From contig CP064999.1 of the NCBI GenBank assembly GCA_016700115.1, forward strand, positions 4,340,001 to 4,404,000: 64,000 bases of DNA, given 5' to 3'. This document shows, piece by piece, positions 16,631 through 25,580 of the stretch (positions within the stretch are counted from its first letter, which is position 1; every line of letters begins with the position of its first letter). The notes below the pieces were generated by a model. It saw only the letters and a list, made by a program, of their open reading frames with translations, had not been told where the DNA came from and did no database searches. The translations under genes and the position numbers were made by a program. The DNA is from Sphingobacteriales bacterium (GTDB lineage: Bacteria > Bacteroidota > Bacteroidia > Chitinophagales > UBA2359).

Positions 16631-19015
16631 ATGATTAACCGGTCTTTATACCTGGTGTTACTATTTTTTTTTAGTTTAACTACTGCATTTGCTCAATCAC
16701 CACAAAAATTTACACTCAGCGGATATGTACGCGATGCCGGAAATGGTGAAACCCTCTTGGGAGCCTCAGTTTACCTTGCCGACAATAAAAGTGCAGGAAC
16801 ATCCACCAACCTTTACGGGTTCTATTCCCTCACATTGCCCGATGGCACCTATACCGTTGAAGTTTCTTTTCTGGGTTATAACACCCAACAATTCACCGTT
16901 CGTCTAAATCAAAATCAAACGTTAAATATAGATTTGACCGGGATTGGGGTGATGATCGAAAATGCCGTAGTTATCACATCAACCCGTCAAGACCAAAACG
17001 TCAAAGACACAGACATGGGAAGGATGGATTTATCGGTCGAAACCATCAAATCATTACCTGCTTTGGGCGGAGAAGTTGACATTATCAGGGCGATCCAGTT
17101 GATGCCGGGCGTTAAAGGCTCCGGTGATGTCAGTTCCGGATTATATGTAAGAGGCGGCGGGCCTGACCAAAACTTAGTCCTGCTCGATGAAGCCGTTGTT
17201 TACAATATCGGGCATTTATTCGGATTTTTCTCCGTTTTTAACTCCGATGCCATTAAAAACAATACCTTATACAAAGGCAGTATGCCCGCAGAATACGGAG
17301 GCAGACTGTCCTCTGTTTTAGATGTTTCCATGAAAGACGGCAACAATAAAAATTTCGGAATGGCCGGAGGAATCGGGAATATCGCTTCCCGGTTGACCAT
17401 CGAGGGCCCCTTGAAAAAAGATCAGGGCTCCTTTTTAGTTTCAGGCAGACGAACTTATGCCGATGTCTTGGCGCGACCTTTTTTAAAAGGAACCGATTTT
17501 GAAGGCAACGGCTACTATTTTTATGACTTAAACCTGAAAACAAATTACCGGTTCTCCGACAAAGACCGGCTTTTCCTCAGCGGTTATTTCGGCCGCGATG
17601 TCTTTAATTTTAAAAGCACAGACGGGTTTAGCCTCAACATGCCTTGGGGAAATTCCACCGCAACCTTGCGATGGAACCACCTTTTCAGCCGTAAATTATT
17701 TATGAACGCCACTGCCGTTTACAATTCCTATTATTTTGGAGCAAATTCTACCTTCGACGACTTCAGCTCAAAGTTTTACTCCGGGGTTCGCGATTGGAAC
17801 GGAAAAATAGATTTTGATTATTTCCCCTCCTCTAAGCACGAAATTAAATTCGGGGCAAACTATACCTATCACACATTTACCCCTTACACCGTCGAAGCAG
17901 TGGTCGGCGACACCAAAATAAACACAGACGAACTCAACAAACAGAACGCCCACGAAATAGCCGTTTATATCAGAGATGAAATTGAATTTAACGAAAAACT
18001 CAAAATCAACTTTGGACTAAGGGCTTCCGCTTTTCAACAAATAGGCCCCTATAAAACCGCCATTCTTAACAACGAAGGACTACCCATCGATTCCATAACC
18101 TACGATAAAGGAGAACCCATTGCAACCTATGGAGGCATCGAACCACGGTTGAATATCAGATATTCTCTCACTTCTTCAAGCTCCGTCAAAGCAGGAGTTA
18201 CCGTTGCAAATCAATACATCCATCTTGTATCTAACTCAACAGCCCTTTTGCCAACCGATTTATGGGTGCCAAGTACAAAATTAGTCAAACCACAAAGAGG
18301 CATTCAATATTCAGTAGGTTATTTTCACAACTTAGTTGACAATACTTACGAGTTCTCAGTCGAAACCTACTTCAAAACCCTCAACAATCAAATAGAATTT
18401 TCCGAAAATTACTACCCCGAACTAAACGCACTAATCGAAAACAGTTTCGTATTTGGTAAAGGCCGCGCCTATGGAATTGAATTTTTCGCACAAAAACAAA
18501 AAGGTAAACTAACCGGCTGGGTCGGATACACCCTCAGCAGAACAGAAAGAACTTTCCCCGGTATCAATCAGGGTAAAACCTTCCCCGCCCGTTATGACCG
18601 CACCCACGACCTGTCTGTCGTTGCAATTTATGATATTACCGATCGCTGGAACTTAGGGGCTACCTTCGTTTACAATACCGGACAAGCCATTACACTCCCA
18701 AACAGCTTCTTCATGATAGAAAACTGGATTTACACAGAATTTGACATGCCCCGTAACTCCTATCGCATGAAACCCTATCATCGTCTTGACTTGTCCGCAA
18801 CATACCGCCTCAACAAAAACCCGAATGCCAAACTAAAATCAGACCTGAATATCTCTGTTTACAATGTTTATAGTCGTTTTAACCCATTCTTCCTCTATGC
18901 CGTACCCGAAGTAAGCCAGGGAACGGCAGGTACAACCGGCTCAATAGACATCAAACTAAAACAGGTTTCCCTTTTCCCCATTATCCCCTCATTGACCTGG
19001 AACTTCAAGTTATAA
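16631..19015 (+). CDS. TonB-dependent receptor with carboxypeptidase-like N-domain
   Basis: Outer-membrane receptor of 794 residues for energy-dependent uptake of an unknown ligand. Signal peptide MINRSLYLVLLFFFSLTTAF, then a CarboxypepD_reg-like beta domain (LSGYVRDAGNGETLLGASVY, residues about 28-105), a plug domain with IIRAIQLMPGVKG, GLYVRGGGPDQNLVLLDEA and GGRLSSVLDVSMKDGN (about 115-235), and a beta barrel ending SLFPIIPSLTWNFKL with the terminal aromatic residue region usual for barrel proteins. It is followed on the same strand by a DUF4249 lipoprotein and an unknown gene. The receptor plus DUF4249 pairing is a recurrent Bacteroidota arrangement distinct from SusC/SusD. Codon use is richer in C-ending codons than in the genes after 20 kb. 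Confidence 0.93.
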   Translation: MINRSLYLVLLFFFSLTTAFAQSPQKFTLSGYVRDAGNGETLLGASVYLADNKSAGTSTNLYGFYSLTLPDGTYTVEVSFLGYNTQQFTVRLNQNQTLNIDLTGIGVMIENAVVITSTRQDQNVKDTDMGRMDLSVETIKSLPALGGEVDIIRAIQLMPGVKGSGDVSSGLYVRGGGPDQNLVLLDEAVVYNIGHLFGFFSVFNSDAIKNNTLYKGSMPAEYGGRLSSVLDVSMKDGNNKNFGMAGGIGNIASRLTIEGPLKKDQGSFLVSGRRTYADVLARPFLKGTDFEGNGYYFYDLNLKTNYRFSDKDRLFLSGYFGRDVFNFKSTDGFSLNMPWGNSTATLRWNHLFSRKLFMNATAVYNSYYFGANSTFDDFSSKFYSGVRDWNGKIDFDYFPSSKHEIKFGANYTYHTFTPYTVEAVVGDTKINTDELNKQNAHEIAVYIRDEIEFNEKLKINFGLRASAFQQIGPYKTAILNNEGLPIDSITYDKGEPIATYGGIEPRLNIRYSLTSSSSVKAGVTVANQYIHLVSNSTALLPTDLWVPSTKLVKPQRGIQYSVGYFHNLVDNTYEFSVETYFKTLNNQIEFSENYYPELNALIENSFVFGKGRAYGIEFFAQKQKGKLTGWVGYTLSRTERTFPGINQGKTFPARYDRTHDLSVVAIYDITDRWNLGATFVYNTGQAITLPNSFFMIENWIYTEFDMPRNSYRMKPYHRLDLSATYRLNKNPNAKLKSDLNISVYNVYSRFNPFFLYAVPEVSQGTAGTTGSIDIKLKQVSLFPIIPSLTWNFKL

Positions 19016-19144
19016 TAACTAAAGCCCAAATTTTCAAGATAAAGTCTGACAGCAATCCTGTTCCGTCTGTTGCCAGATAACCTGCATTTCACAGAATTTC
19101 AAATCAAACTTTTAGAAAAAAAAATTGACCAAAAGAAATAAACA

Positions 19145-20113
19145 ATGACTCAATATTTAAGACATCATATCCTTACCATAAAACACATCATAGCATTAAT
19201 CGCTACCGCCTTCCTGCTCACTAATTGCGAAAAGGAAGTAATATTAGACCTTCCCGATCCCATTGCAAAAATTGTGGTCGAGGGAAGTATCGAAACCGGC
19301 GCAGCACCAATCGTTTCAATAAGTCAGAATTTCCCTTATTTCGGCACTATTAATGTTACAGACATTGCCAACAATTATGTGCGGGGAGCAACTGTTCTGG
19401 TATCAGACGGAACCAATGAAGTAGAATTGGAAGAATTTTGCTGGTCACAATTAACTGACGAACAAAAAGAATTGATAGCTCAGATGGCAGGAAGTGCTTT
19501 GCCCGACAGTATTCCATCTGGTTTTGATTTTTGCATCTATACGTTGTTCTCTTTAAATCCCACATTGGTCGGAGAAAACGGCAAAACTTATACCTTGCAT
19601 ATCACAACTGCCGAAGGTAAACAATTACATGCACAAACAACTATTCCATTGCCCGTTCCTTTAGATTCTATCTGGACTGAACAAAGTCTTGATCCGGATT
19701 TATCCAATTATTACCGCGTTTATGCAAGATTGCAGGATCCCGATACATTGGGAAACTACTACCGTTATTACACACAAGTGCAGGACGAACCTATGTACCC
19801 CGGTTTTAGATCCGTGTATGACGATATGCTCATCAACGGCAAAAACATCTTTTTCCCTTTAGATAAAGGTATTTTCAAAGGAGCAGAAATTGATTTTAAA
19901 ACCTATGGATATTTTGAAAAAAACGATACAGTAACCGTAAAATGGGTTACAACCGACTTTGACACCTACAACTTTTGGCGTTCTTTAGAGTTCAGCTCCA
20001 ATTCAAGCAGCCCCCTTGGCGGTTCAACTCAGGTAAACCATAATATTGAAGGAGGAATCGGAATTTGGGGTGGATATTGTATCAGTACACTTGAAACCAT
20101 AATTATAGAATGA
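19145..20113 (+). CDS. DUF4249 domain lipoprotein
   Basis: A 322-residue outer-membrane-associated lipoprotein. The signal sequence ends in the lipobox LLTNC (Cys about residue 28), followed by EKEVILDLPDPIAKIVVEGS, the typical DUF4249 opening, and ISQNFPYFGTINV. DUF4249 proteins accompany TonB receptors and are thought to act as their surface partners, but no substrate is known. It lies 129 bases after the receptor gene, and its stop codon overlaps the start of the next gene (ATGA), so the last two genes are translationally coupled. The ATG at 19145 is the natural start because the signal peptide follows closely. Confidence 0.88.
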   Translation: MTQYLRHHILTIKHIIALIATAFLLTNCEKEVILDLPDPIAKIVVEGSIETGAAPIVSISQNFPYFGTINVTDIANNYVRGATVLVSDGTNEVELEEFCWSQLTDEQKELIAQMAGSALPDSIPSGFDFCIYTLFSLNPTLVGENGKTYTLHITTAEGKQLHAQTTIPLPVPLDSIWTEQSLDPDLSNYYRVYARLQDPDTLGNYYRYYTQVQDEPMYPGFRSVYDDMLINGKNIFFPLDKGIFKGAEIDFKTYGYFEKNDTVTVKWVTTDFDTYNFWRSLEFSSNSSSPLGGSTQVNHNIEGGIGIWGGYCISTLETIIIE

Positions 20114-20778
20114 AAACTTTGTTGATGTTTCTCCTTTGTGGATTATTGATTACGGAAGCGCTAGGGCAAAGTGTTGTTCAGGAAATGAAAATAGCACGGG
20201 AAATCGCTCATCAACATATAAAATCCTTAAAAAACGGAGCTTTACTTGTCCGGTTAAAAACCCGCGACAAATCGTTGGAAGCCTATCGTGCAGCAGGTGC
20301 AGAAGAACTTGCTAAAAGAATTGAACAAGAACAATTTGAAGAAAATTTAAGAACCTTTAATGTCTTTACCGAATTTTTTGATTTCTGTCCGGTCTATTTC
20401 TTTTATGCCAATCAAACAAAACAGGTGCTCTCCGGCGAAACGAAAGGAAATTTATTGAATGAGTATTTACAACCCGATTCAACCATTCAGTTGCTTACCG
20501 ACACCTTTTATATAGCCGAAATTGATGTGCTTTATGAAACCCTGCCTGACGAAGATGAAGAATTTGATGAAACCCTCAAGGATGAAAACATTCAAAAAGC
20601 CAAAAACCGTCATACAGAAACCACGCTACAAAATGTAATAGTTATTAAAGACCGGAATTTAGTACAATTAAAACGTCCCTTCCCTTTTTATGTAAGGACA
20701 ATGCTTGACCGTTTTTTACCTTCAAAAGTGGCAAAATTTAATCTTCAACTGCACAAATTTTATGCCAACGCAAACTAA
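20110..20778 (+). CDS. secreted protein of unknown function, third gene of the receptor operon
   Basis: A 222-residue protein that I do not recognise. It has a signal peptide (MKTLLMFLLCGLLITEALGQ) and then a hydrophilic, Glu/Lys-rich body: a segment IKSLKNGALLVRLKTRDKSLEAYR, quoted only in part here as KNGALLVRLKTRDKSLEAYR, a repeatedly charged helix-like region with EELAKRIEQEQFEENLRTFN, and FFDFCPVYFFYANQ, which may be a beta strand pair with a single Cys. Its ATG overlaps the stop codon of the DUF4249 gene, so it belongs to the receptor operon and probably acts in the periplasm or at the outer membrane. Confidence 0.8.
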   Translation: MKTLLMFLLCGLLITEALGQSVVQEMKIAREIAHQHIKSLKNGALLVRLKTRDKSLEAYRAAGAEELAKRIEQEQFEENLRTFNVFTEFFDFCPVYFFYANQTKQVLSGETKGNLLNEYLQPDSTIQLLTDTFYIAEIDVLYETLPDEDEEFDETLKDENIQKAKNRHTETTLQNVIVIKDRNLVQLKRPFPFYVRTMLDRFLPSKVAKFNLQLHKFYANAN

Positions 20779-20797
20779 AATCCGATAACCCAAACTT

Positions 20798-22645
20798 CTA
20801 TTGAATAATTTGAAGTTTCTTGCCGGTCAGCCAATTGACAATCAGGTTTTTGTTATCTGTTAGTTTCCCAATATCGTAATAATTGGAGTACTCGAAGGAT
20901 TTAGCACCTTTCATCGAAATTCTGGAAACTGTGCCGGGCGGTAATGGTGAAGCATGAATTAAATGTATTTCACTTCCGTCAAAATACAAAAATCCGACAT
21001 GATAGTTAAAGCCGATGAAATAAAGCCCGCCTCCTTTTTGCTGCAACAAATTTTCGACCTCATCCGGTGAATTACATCTGACAACTAAATCGGGGGTACT
21101 AAGTGTTTTGACTATGTTTAGAGCGCTTTGCTGTGACAGTTTTACCCTGTCAATATTTAATCCGGATTCCGTCAGCATCGTTACGACAAAATAACTGCAG
21201 GCAATTCGCCCGCTTCCGGGACTTGAAGACATGCCCTCTTTGTCGAACCCTGTCCCATACCAATAGTAAACTATATCGTTTGCAATCACCTCTTCCAAAT
21301 ACCGCCCTGCAAGCAATAGAACTTCATCAGCCTCAACTTCATTTTTGGCTTTTTTGTATTGTTTGGCAAACTGTTCTCTTTGTTTTTGAATATCATTCAA
21401 GGTCAGTTGGTAGGCTTCTGACAAAGTAACCGGTTTGCTTTCGATCACAATTCGCTCAGGCGAAGGTGTTTTGGGGGCATTTGTAGTGGCAGTCTCTGTT
21501 TCACCGGCTGTTTCCAAAATGTTCGGAATATGATTGGTTTGAACAGGCTCACTCTTGTTTGGGGCAGGTGGCTGAACTTTGTCTTTTTCCGGAATAGGAG
21601 GTGCAAAAGGGGGTAGTTTTAGATTGCCTTTGCCTTCAGAGTTTTGGCTGATATGAACCGGTGAACCTGATTCATTGGGTTGTTCCACTACAATCAGCAA
21701 AGTCCCGCCGGGTGGAAGATGATCCTCCGGCAAATCTGTACGCATACCAATAACTCGCCTCTCATCTATCACTTCGATAAACACATCTTGCAAGGGATCT
21801 GATACTGGCAAATCCGGTTTTAATATTTCTTTGGGTTCAACCTGCATTATTGGCTGAACTTCCTGTAATTCATTCGAAGCCTGATCGGGAATTTTAGCTA
21901 ATGGCAATGAATTTTCTTCATCAGACTTAACTTCTGAAAGACTTGAAGGCTGTTGTTTTTTGGAAGCTTTTGTTTTTTTAGATTGATTGTTTTGGGCAGA
22001 TGAGTTAGCCTTTTTGGTTGTTGGTTTTAAAACAGGTATATTTTCGGTTATTGTTTTTTCTGTCGTATCAACTTTTCTCAGCGTATCAGGCAATTCCTCT
22101 TTGTGTGTACTTATTTTATCTTGTATTACAATTTCTGATAGCCGGTTATTTTCCTCAAAATCATCCGAAATAGTTTCCTGATTGGCAGTTACAGGTATTT
22201 CCTTTTCTATTTTTACATCGTGGTTATCTGCCGAAGGTGTTGGAGTTATTTCTTTAGTAACAATTAACTTGTCAGGCGCTATTGTTTCAGTTTGGGTACT
22301 ATTAGTTGCTGTTTGTTTAGATGTAGTAACTTGTTTGGTATCTTTAATCAAGGTAGAATTCAATCTGATGGTATCTGAAGGAAGGGAAACATAGTCTATC
22401 ACTTTAATTCGCTTCTTCATCCATTCCCCGTTAACAATTACCGGTCGGCTGGTAGTGTCTGTAATCTTCAAAGTCCTGCTCACAATAAGCATTTGATCAT
22501 TTAATAGAACCGTATCTTGAAGCAAGACTGTGTCCCCGGGCAAAAAGGCAACCTGTTTTTTTACCAATTCACGACCCGCACTAACTGAGGTATGATTTAA
22601 CCAAACTAAGGCAAAAACCGGTATAAAAAGGAGAAATCTATACAT
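20798..22645 (-). CDS. secreted protein with long disordered linker and NlpC/P60-like C-terminal domain
   Basis: A 615-residue exported protein. After a signal peptide (MYRFLLFIPVFALVWLNHTS) comes a beta-like region with VLLQDTVLLNDQMLIVSRTL, then about 300 residues rich in Lys, Thr, Glu, Pro and Gln with no fold in sight, and a C-terminal domain of about 180 residues. That domain has IACSYFVVTML (Cys483), GFNYHVGFLYFDGSEIHLIH (His549 and His564) and SPLPPGTVSR, the Cys-His layout of papain-like NlpC/P60 amidases that cut peptidoglycan or related amides. The catalytic call is inference from these residues. It faces the receptor operon convergently with only 19 bases between the coding regions. 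Confidence 0.65.
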   Translation of the reverse strand: MYRFLLFIPVFALVWLNHTSVSAGRELVKKQVAFLPGDTVLLQDTVLLNDQMLIVSRTLKITDTTSRPVIVNGEWMKKRIKVIDYVSLPSDTIRLNSTLIKDTKQVTTSKQTATNSTQTETIAPDKLIVTKEITPTPSADNHDVKIEKEIPVTANQETISDDFEENNRLSEIVIQDKISTHKEELPDTLRKVDTTEKTITENIPVLKPTTKKANSSAQNNQSKKTKASKKQQPSSLSEVKSDEENSLPLAKIPDQASNELQEVQPIMQVEPKEILKPDLPVSDPLQDVFIEVIDERRVIGMRTDLPEDHLPPGGTLLIVVEQPNESGSPVHISQNSEGKGNLKLPPFAPPIPEKDKVQPPAPNKSEPVQTNHIPNILETAGETETATTNAPKTPSPERIVIESKPVTLSEAYQLTLNDIQKQREQFAKQYKKAKNEVEADEVLLLAGRYLEEVIANDIVYYWYGTGFDKEGMSSSPGSGRIACSYFVVTMLTESGLNIDRVKLSQQSALNIVKTLSTPDLVVRCNSPDEVENLLQQKGGGLYFIGFNYHVGFLYFDGSEIHLIHASPLPPGTVSRISMKGAKSFEYSNYYDIGKLTDNKNLIVNWLTGKKLQIIQ

Positions 22646-23039
22646 AGACTCAATCGGAAATTATGGTTGTCGTTTTAACACATGCTTGCAAGTTCGTAGC
22701 TATAAACGTTTCAGGATATAGATAATGTTTAAAACTTACTGACAAAATTACATAATTTTAGAGAAGCTATACTACAAATCCTTACAAGTCTTAAACCATA
22801 TATCTAAAAACTGATAAAATGAAACTAAGAACAACCTGAATAATGCTGAAAATACAATTTCCTGAAAAGTAGCCTTTCATGTGATAGAGGAAAAATATTC
22901 CTTAATTCAAATTGTAGTCGTATGTTTGCAACCACCAAAAAAGGGTTTAGCATTGTTTAATTTCTTAGACAATGGTTATTACCACTCAAAAAACAACATT
23001 TTTGATTTTTGAAAACAAATACTTCGAAACTCATTCAAT
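22646..23039. other. intergenic region without a recognisable feature
   Basis: About 390 AT-rich bases between the divergent NlpC/P60-like gene and lgt, so it should hold promoters for both. No convincing TAnnTTTG element, hairpin, repeat or small gene was found. Confidence 0.5.
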
Positions 23040-24206
23040 ATGTATCCAACTCTGTCAGATTTAATTAAAGGAATAACCGGATGGTATATTCCGCTACCTA
23101 TTCAGACCTATGGCTTTTTTCTGGCCTTGGGTTTTGTTGCCGGAGCATTCATTTTATACAAAGAATTTGACCGTATGGAGCGGGCAGGTTTGTTACACGG
23201 TGTCAAGGAAAAACAAATTGTTGGTAAACCGGCATCAGTTTTAGAAATATTGGGAAATGCTTTAATTGGCTTGATTATAGGCTACAAAGTAGTAGCTATG
23301 ATTTTAAACTGGTCTGCTTTTACCGACAATCCACAGTCTTTTATTGTTTCCTCAGAAGGCAATTGGGTAGGAGGAATTGCTTTCGCCATTTTGTTTGGTT
23401 TTTTACATTATTACTCCAAGCAAAAAGAAAAACTTCCCGCACCACAGGAAATTGAAGTAACTGTATTCCCACGCGACCGGGTGGGCGAATTAATCATGCT
23501 GGCTGCAATCACCGGAATTTTAGGGTCAAAATTGTTTACCTGGATCGAAGATTGGGATGCTTTTATGGCCGATCCGGTTGGAGCTTTGCTTTCATTCAGC
23601 GGTTTGACTTTTTACGGTGGATTGATATGTGCAACGATTGCTTTGTTGATTTATAGCTACAAAAAGAAAATTCCGATTTCAAGAATTACCGATGCAGCAG
23701 CCCCTGCTTTGATTATTGGTTACGGAATGGGAAGATTAGGTTGTCATTTTTCAGGCGATGGCGATTGGGGCATCGTAAACAATGCAGCTAAACCATTTGC
23801 TTGGTTACCCGATTGGATGTGGGCTTACACCTATCCAAACAATGTGATCAATGAAGGAATTGATATAGTCGGTTGTGTCGGTAAACATTGTAAGGTATTA
23901 CCCGAACCTGTTTATCCGACTTCTGTTTATGAGTTCATTATGGCAATAACCATATTTTTAATTCTGATGGCATTTAGAAAAAATATCAAAGTGCCTTTTG
24001 GGTTATTTGCACTTTACTTAATTCTCAATGGAATTGAACGGTTTTTTATCGAATCTATACGAGTCAATCAGCGCTATGATGTTTTGGGATGGCAGTTAAG
24101 TCAAGCCCAAATTATTGCCATATTTTTAGTTTTGGCAGGTATTGGTTTGGCCATTTTCACAACGCGTTTTTACAGTAAACAACAAACGACAAAACTCAGC
24201 AACTAA
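23040..24206 (+). CDS. lgt: prolipoprotein diacylglyceryl transferase
   Basis: Transfers diacylglycerol from phosphatidylglycerol to the lipobox cysteine of prolipoproteins, in the inner membrane; needed for maturation of lipoproteins such as the DUF4249 protein upstream. At 388 residues it is longer than the about 290 of proteobacterial Lgt but similar to other Bacteroidota forms; the extra part lies between the first membrane segments. Key motif: GYGMGRLGCHFSGDGDWG, the Bacteroidota version of the Lgt signature. Also seen are FYGGLICATIALLIYSYK and the C-terminal NGIERFFIESIRVNQRY. Seven or more hydrophobic segments. The following L,D-transpeptidase gene is 29 bases downstream and may be cotranscribed. 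Confidence 0.93.
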   Translation: MYPTLSDLIKGITGWYIPLPIQTYGFFLALGFVAGAFILYKEFDRMERAGLLHGVKEKQIVGKPASVLEILGNALIGLIIGYKVVAMILNWSAFTDNPQSFIVSSEGNWVGGIAFAILFGFLHYYSKQKEKLPAPQEIEVTVFPRDRVGELIMLAAITGILGSKLFTWIEDWDAFMADPVGALLSFSGLTFYGGLICATIALLIYSYKKKIPISRITDAAAPALIIGYGMGRLGCHFSGDGDWGIVNNAAKPFAWLPDWMWAYTYPNNVINEGIDIVGCVGKHCKVLPEPVYPTSVYEFIMAITIFLILMAFRKNIKVPFGLFALYLILNGIERFFIESIRVNQRYDVLGWQLSQAQIIAIFLVLAGIGLAIFTTRFYSKQQTTKLSN

Positions 24207-24235
24207 TCTGTTGGATTGCCATCAATTCAAGATAA

Positions 24236-24985
24236 ATGCCTCAATATCTTTCAGTGTTTAAGCGGGTAGTAATTGTGTGGTTACTCTTTTCTTTGTCTCA
24301 GGAAACCGTTTCAAACGATCAACTTTGGTTTCCAAGAGTAAGGGAAGCAAAAGAACGAAAAGATGTTTTGTTGAAAAGGCTATTTTCTGAAAAGAATATT
24401 ACTTATCCTCCTTCACAATTGTTTTTAAGAATTTTTAAGGCCGAAAACGTTCTGGAAGTATGGGCTTCAGACAAAAATTCATCAGATTTCACCCATATTA
24501 AAACCTATACGGTGTGTACAATGTCCGGAGAATTAGGCCCTAAAAGAAAAGAAGGTGATGAACAAGTGCCGGAGGGTTTTTATCAGATAGGAACGTTAAA
24601 TCCTGTCAGTGCTTATCATCTTTCAATGTATGTCAATTATCCCAATACCTCTGACCGAAAATTAAGTCGTTATGACCGACTTGGTGGAGATATTTATATC
24701 CATGGTGATTGTAAATCAATTGGATGTGTTGCCATTAACAACTCTCAAATTGAGGAATTGTACTGGTTAGTGGCACAGGTAAAGCCGAAATCAAAAATTC
24801 CTGTACATATATTTCCGACCCGCTTGTCGGATATGAAATTTAATATTTTATCCCGTTTATATCGCAATGAACCGGATTTACTTCGTTTTTGGGATAATTT
24901 AAAGTCAGGGTATGATTTTTTTGAAAAAAACCAATATCCTCCAAAAATACATTATTCGGATGATGGTTATTATCAATTCAATTAA
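24236..24985 (+). CDS. YafK-type L,D-transpeptidase
   Basis: A secreted or membrane-anchored enzyme of 249 residues with the YkuD fold, which makes or cuts 3-3 peptidoglycan cross-links or links proteins to the wall. The catalytic motif is IHGDCKSIGCVAI with His156 and Cys164, and upstream are SGELGPKRKEGDEQVPEGFY and FQIGTLNP-type sequence (here YQIGTLNPVSAYHLSMYVNY), as in the YafK/DpaA branch, some of whose members hydrolyse rather than form links. The N-terminus (MPQYLSVFKRVVIVWLLFSL) is an uncleaved-looking signal. Its 3' end overlaps the next gene by about 26 bases in another frame. Confidence 0.85.
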   Translation: MPQYLSVFKRVVIVWLLFSLSQETVSNDQLWFPRVREAKERKDVLLKRLFSEKNITYPPSQLFLRIFKAENVLEVWASDKNSSDFTHIKTYTVCTMSGELGPKRKEGDEQVPEGFYQIGTLNPVSAYHLSMYVNYPNTSDRKLSRYDRLGGDIYIHGDCKSIGCVAINNSQIEELYWLVAQVKPKSKIPVHIFPTRLSDMKFNILSRLYRNEPDLLRFWDNLKSGYDFFEKNQYPPKIHYSDDGYYQFN

Positions 24986-25442
24986 CCCAAAAACAAACTT
25001 CAAAAGTTTGGCATCCCTTTTAATTTGGGGAACAATTATACTTAATTTAGGATGCAGGCCAAATTCTACATATCAACCAACAGCAGCAGATAAATTGGCG
25101 GATATTGAACTACAAAGAGAGTTAAACGCTATTGTTGATTGTGTGAATGAAATTTGCCAACCAACTGATGAAGAAAAATTGGAACAAGCTGCCCTAAACT
25201 TGTTGAATGCATTGATTTGTGCCGATATCCTGCAGGCTTCTAATTTTGCGACAGATGAAGCACTTGGTGCCTGGTTTTATATAGATATAGCCAATATTGA
25301 GGACTTTGAAATTAAGATTATTGAAGTGTTTAAAAACAGGGGTGTTGTAACAACGTATCTTAACAGCAATACTAAAACTTGTAAAATTACCTTCTCGCGA
25401 AAACATCAAGATGCTCCCTGGATCATGATATCGGTAAAATAA
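24960..25442 (+). CDS. small lipoprotein of unknown function
   Basis: About 160 residues from the ATG at 24960. An earlier in-frame ATG at 24912 would add 16 residues lying deep in the preceding gene, so the later start is preferred; both overlap the transpeptidase. The hydrophobic stretch LASLLIWGTIILNLGC ends in a lipobox-like Cys, followed by a helical region with paired cysteines (VDCVNEICQP) and a C-terminal beta region ending WIMISVK. No family was recognised. The overlap with the transpeptidase suggests coordinated translation and perhaps a shared envelope role. Confidence 0.7.
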   Translation: MMVIINSINPKTNFKSLASLLIWGTIILNLGCRPNSTYQPTAADKLADIELQRELNAIVDCVNEICQPTDEEKLEQAALNLLNALICADILQASNFATDEALGAWFYIDIANIEDFEIKIIEVFKNRGVVTTYLNSNTKTCKITFSRKHQDAPWIMISVK

Positions 25443-25580
25443 ATTGTACTACAATTATGTACTTAATCAAACAATTTTCAAAACTATCTATTCATAACTG
25501 TAGCCGTTAGGATTATTATCTGATTAAGCATAACTTCGCAATTTCTACATCCACTCATTTTTGGCAATTTTCCGGTTCAA

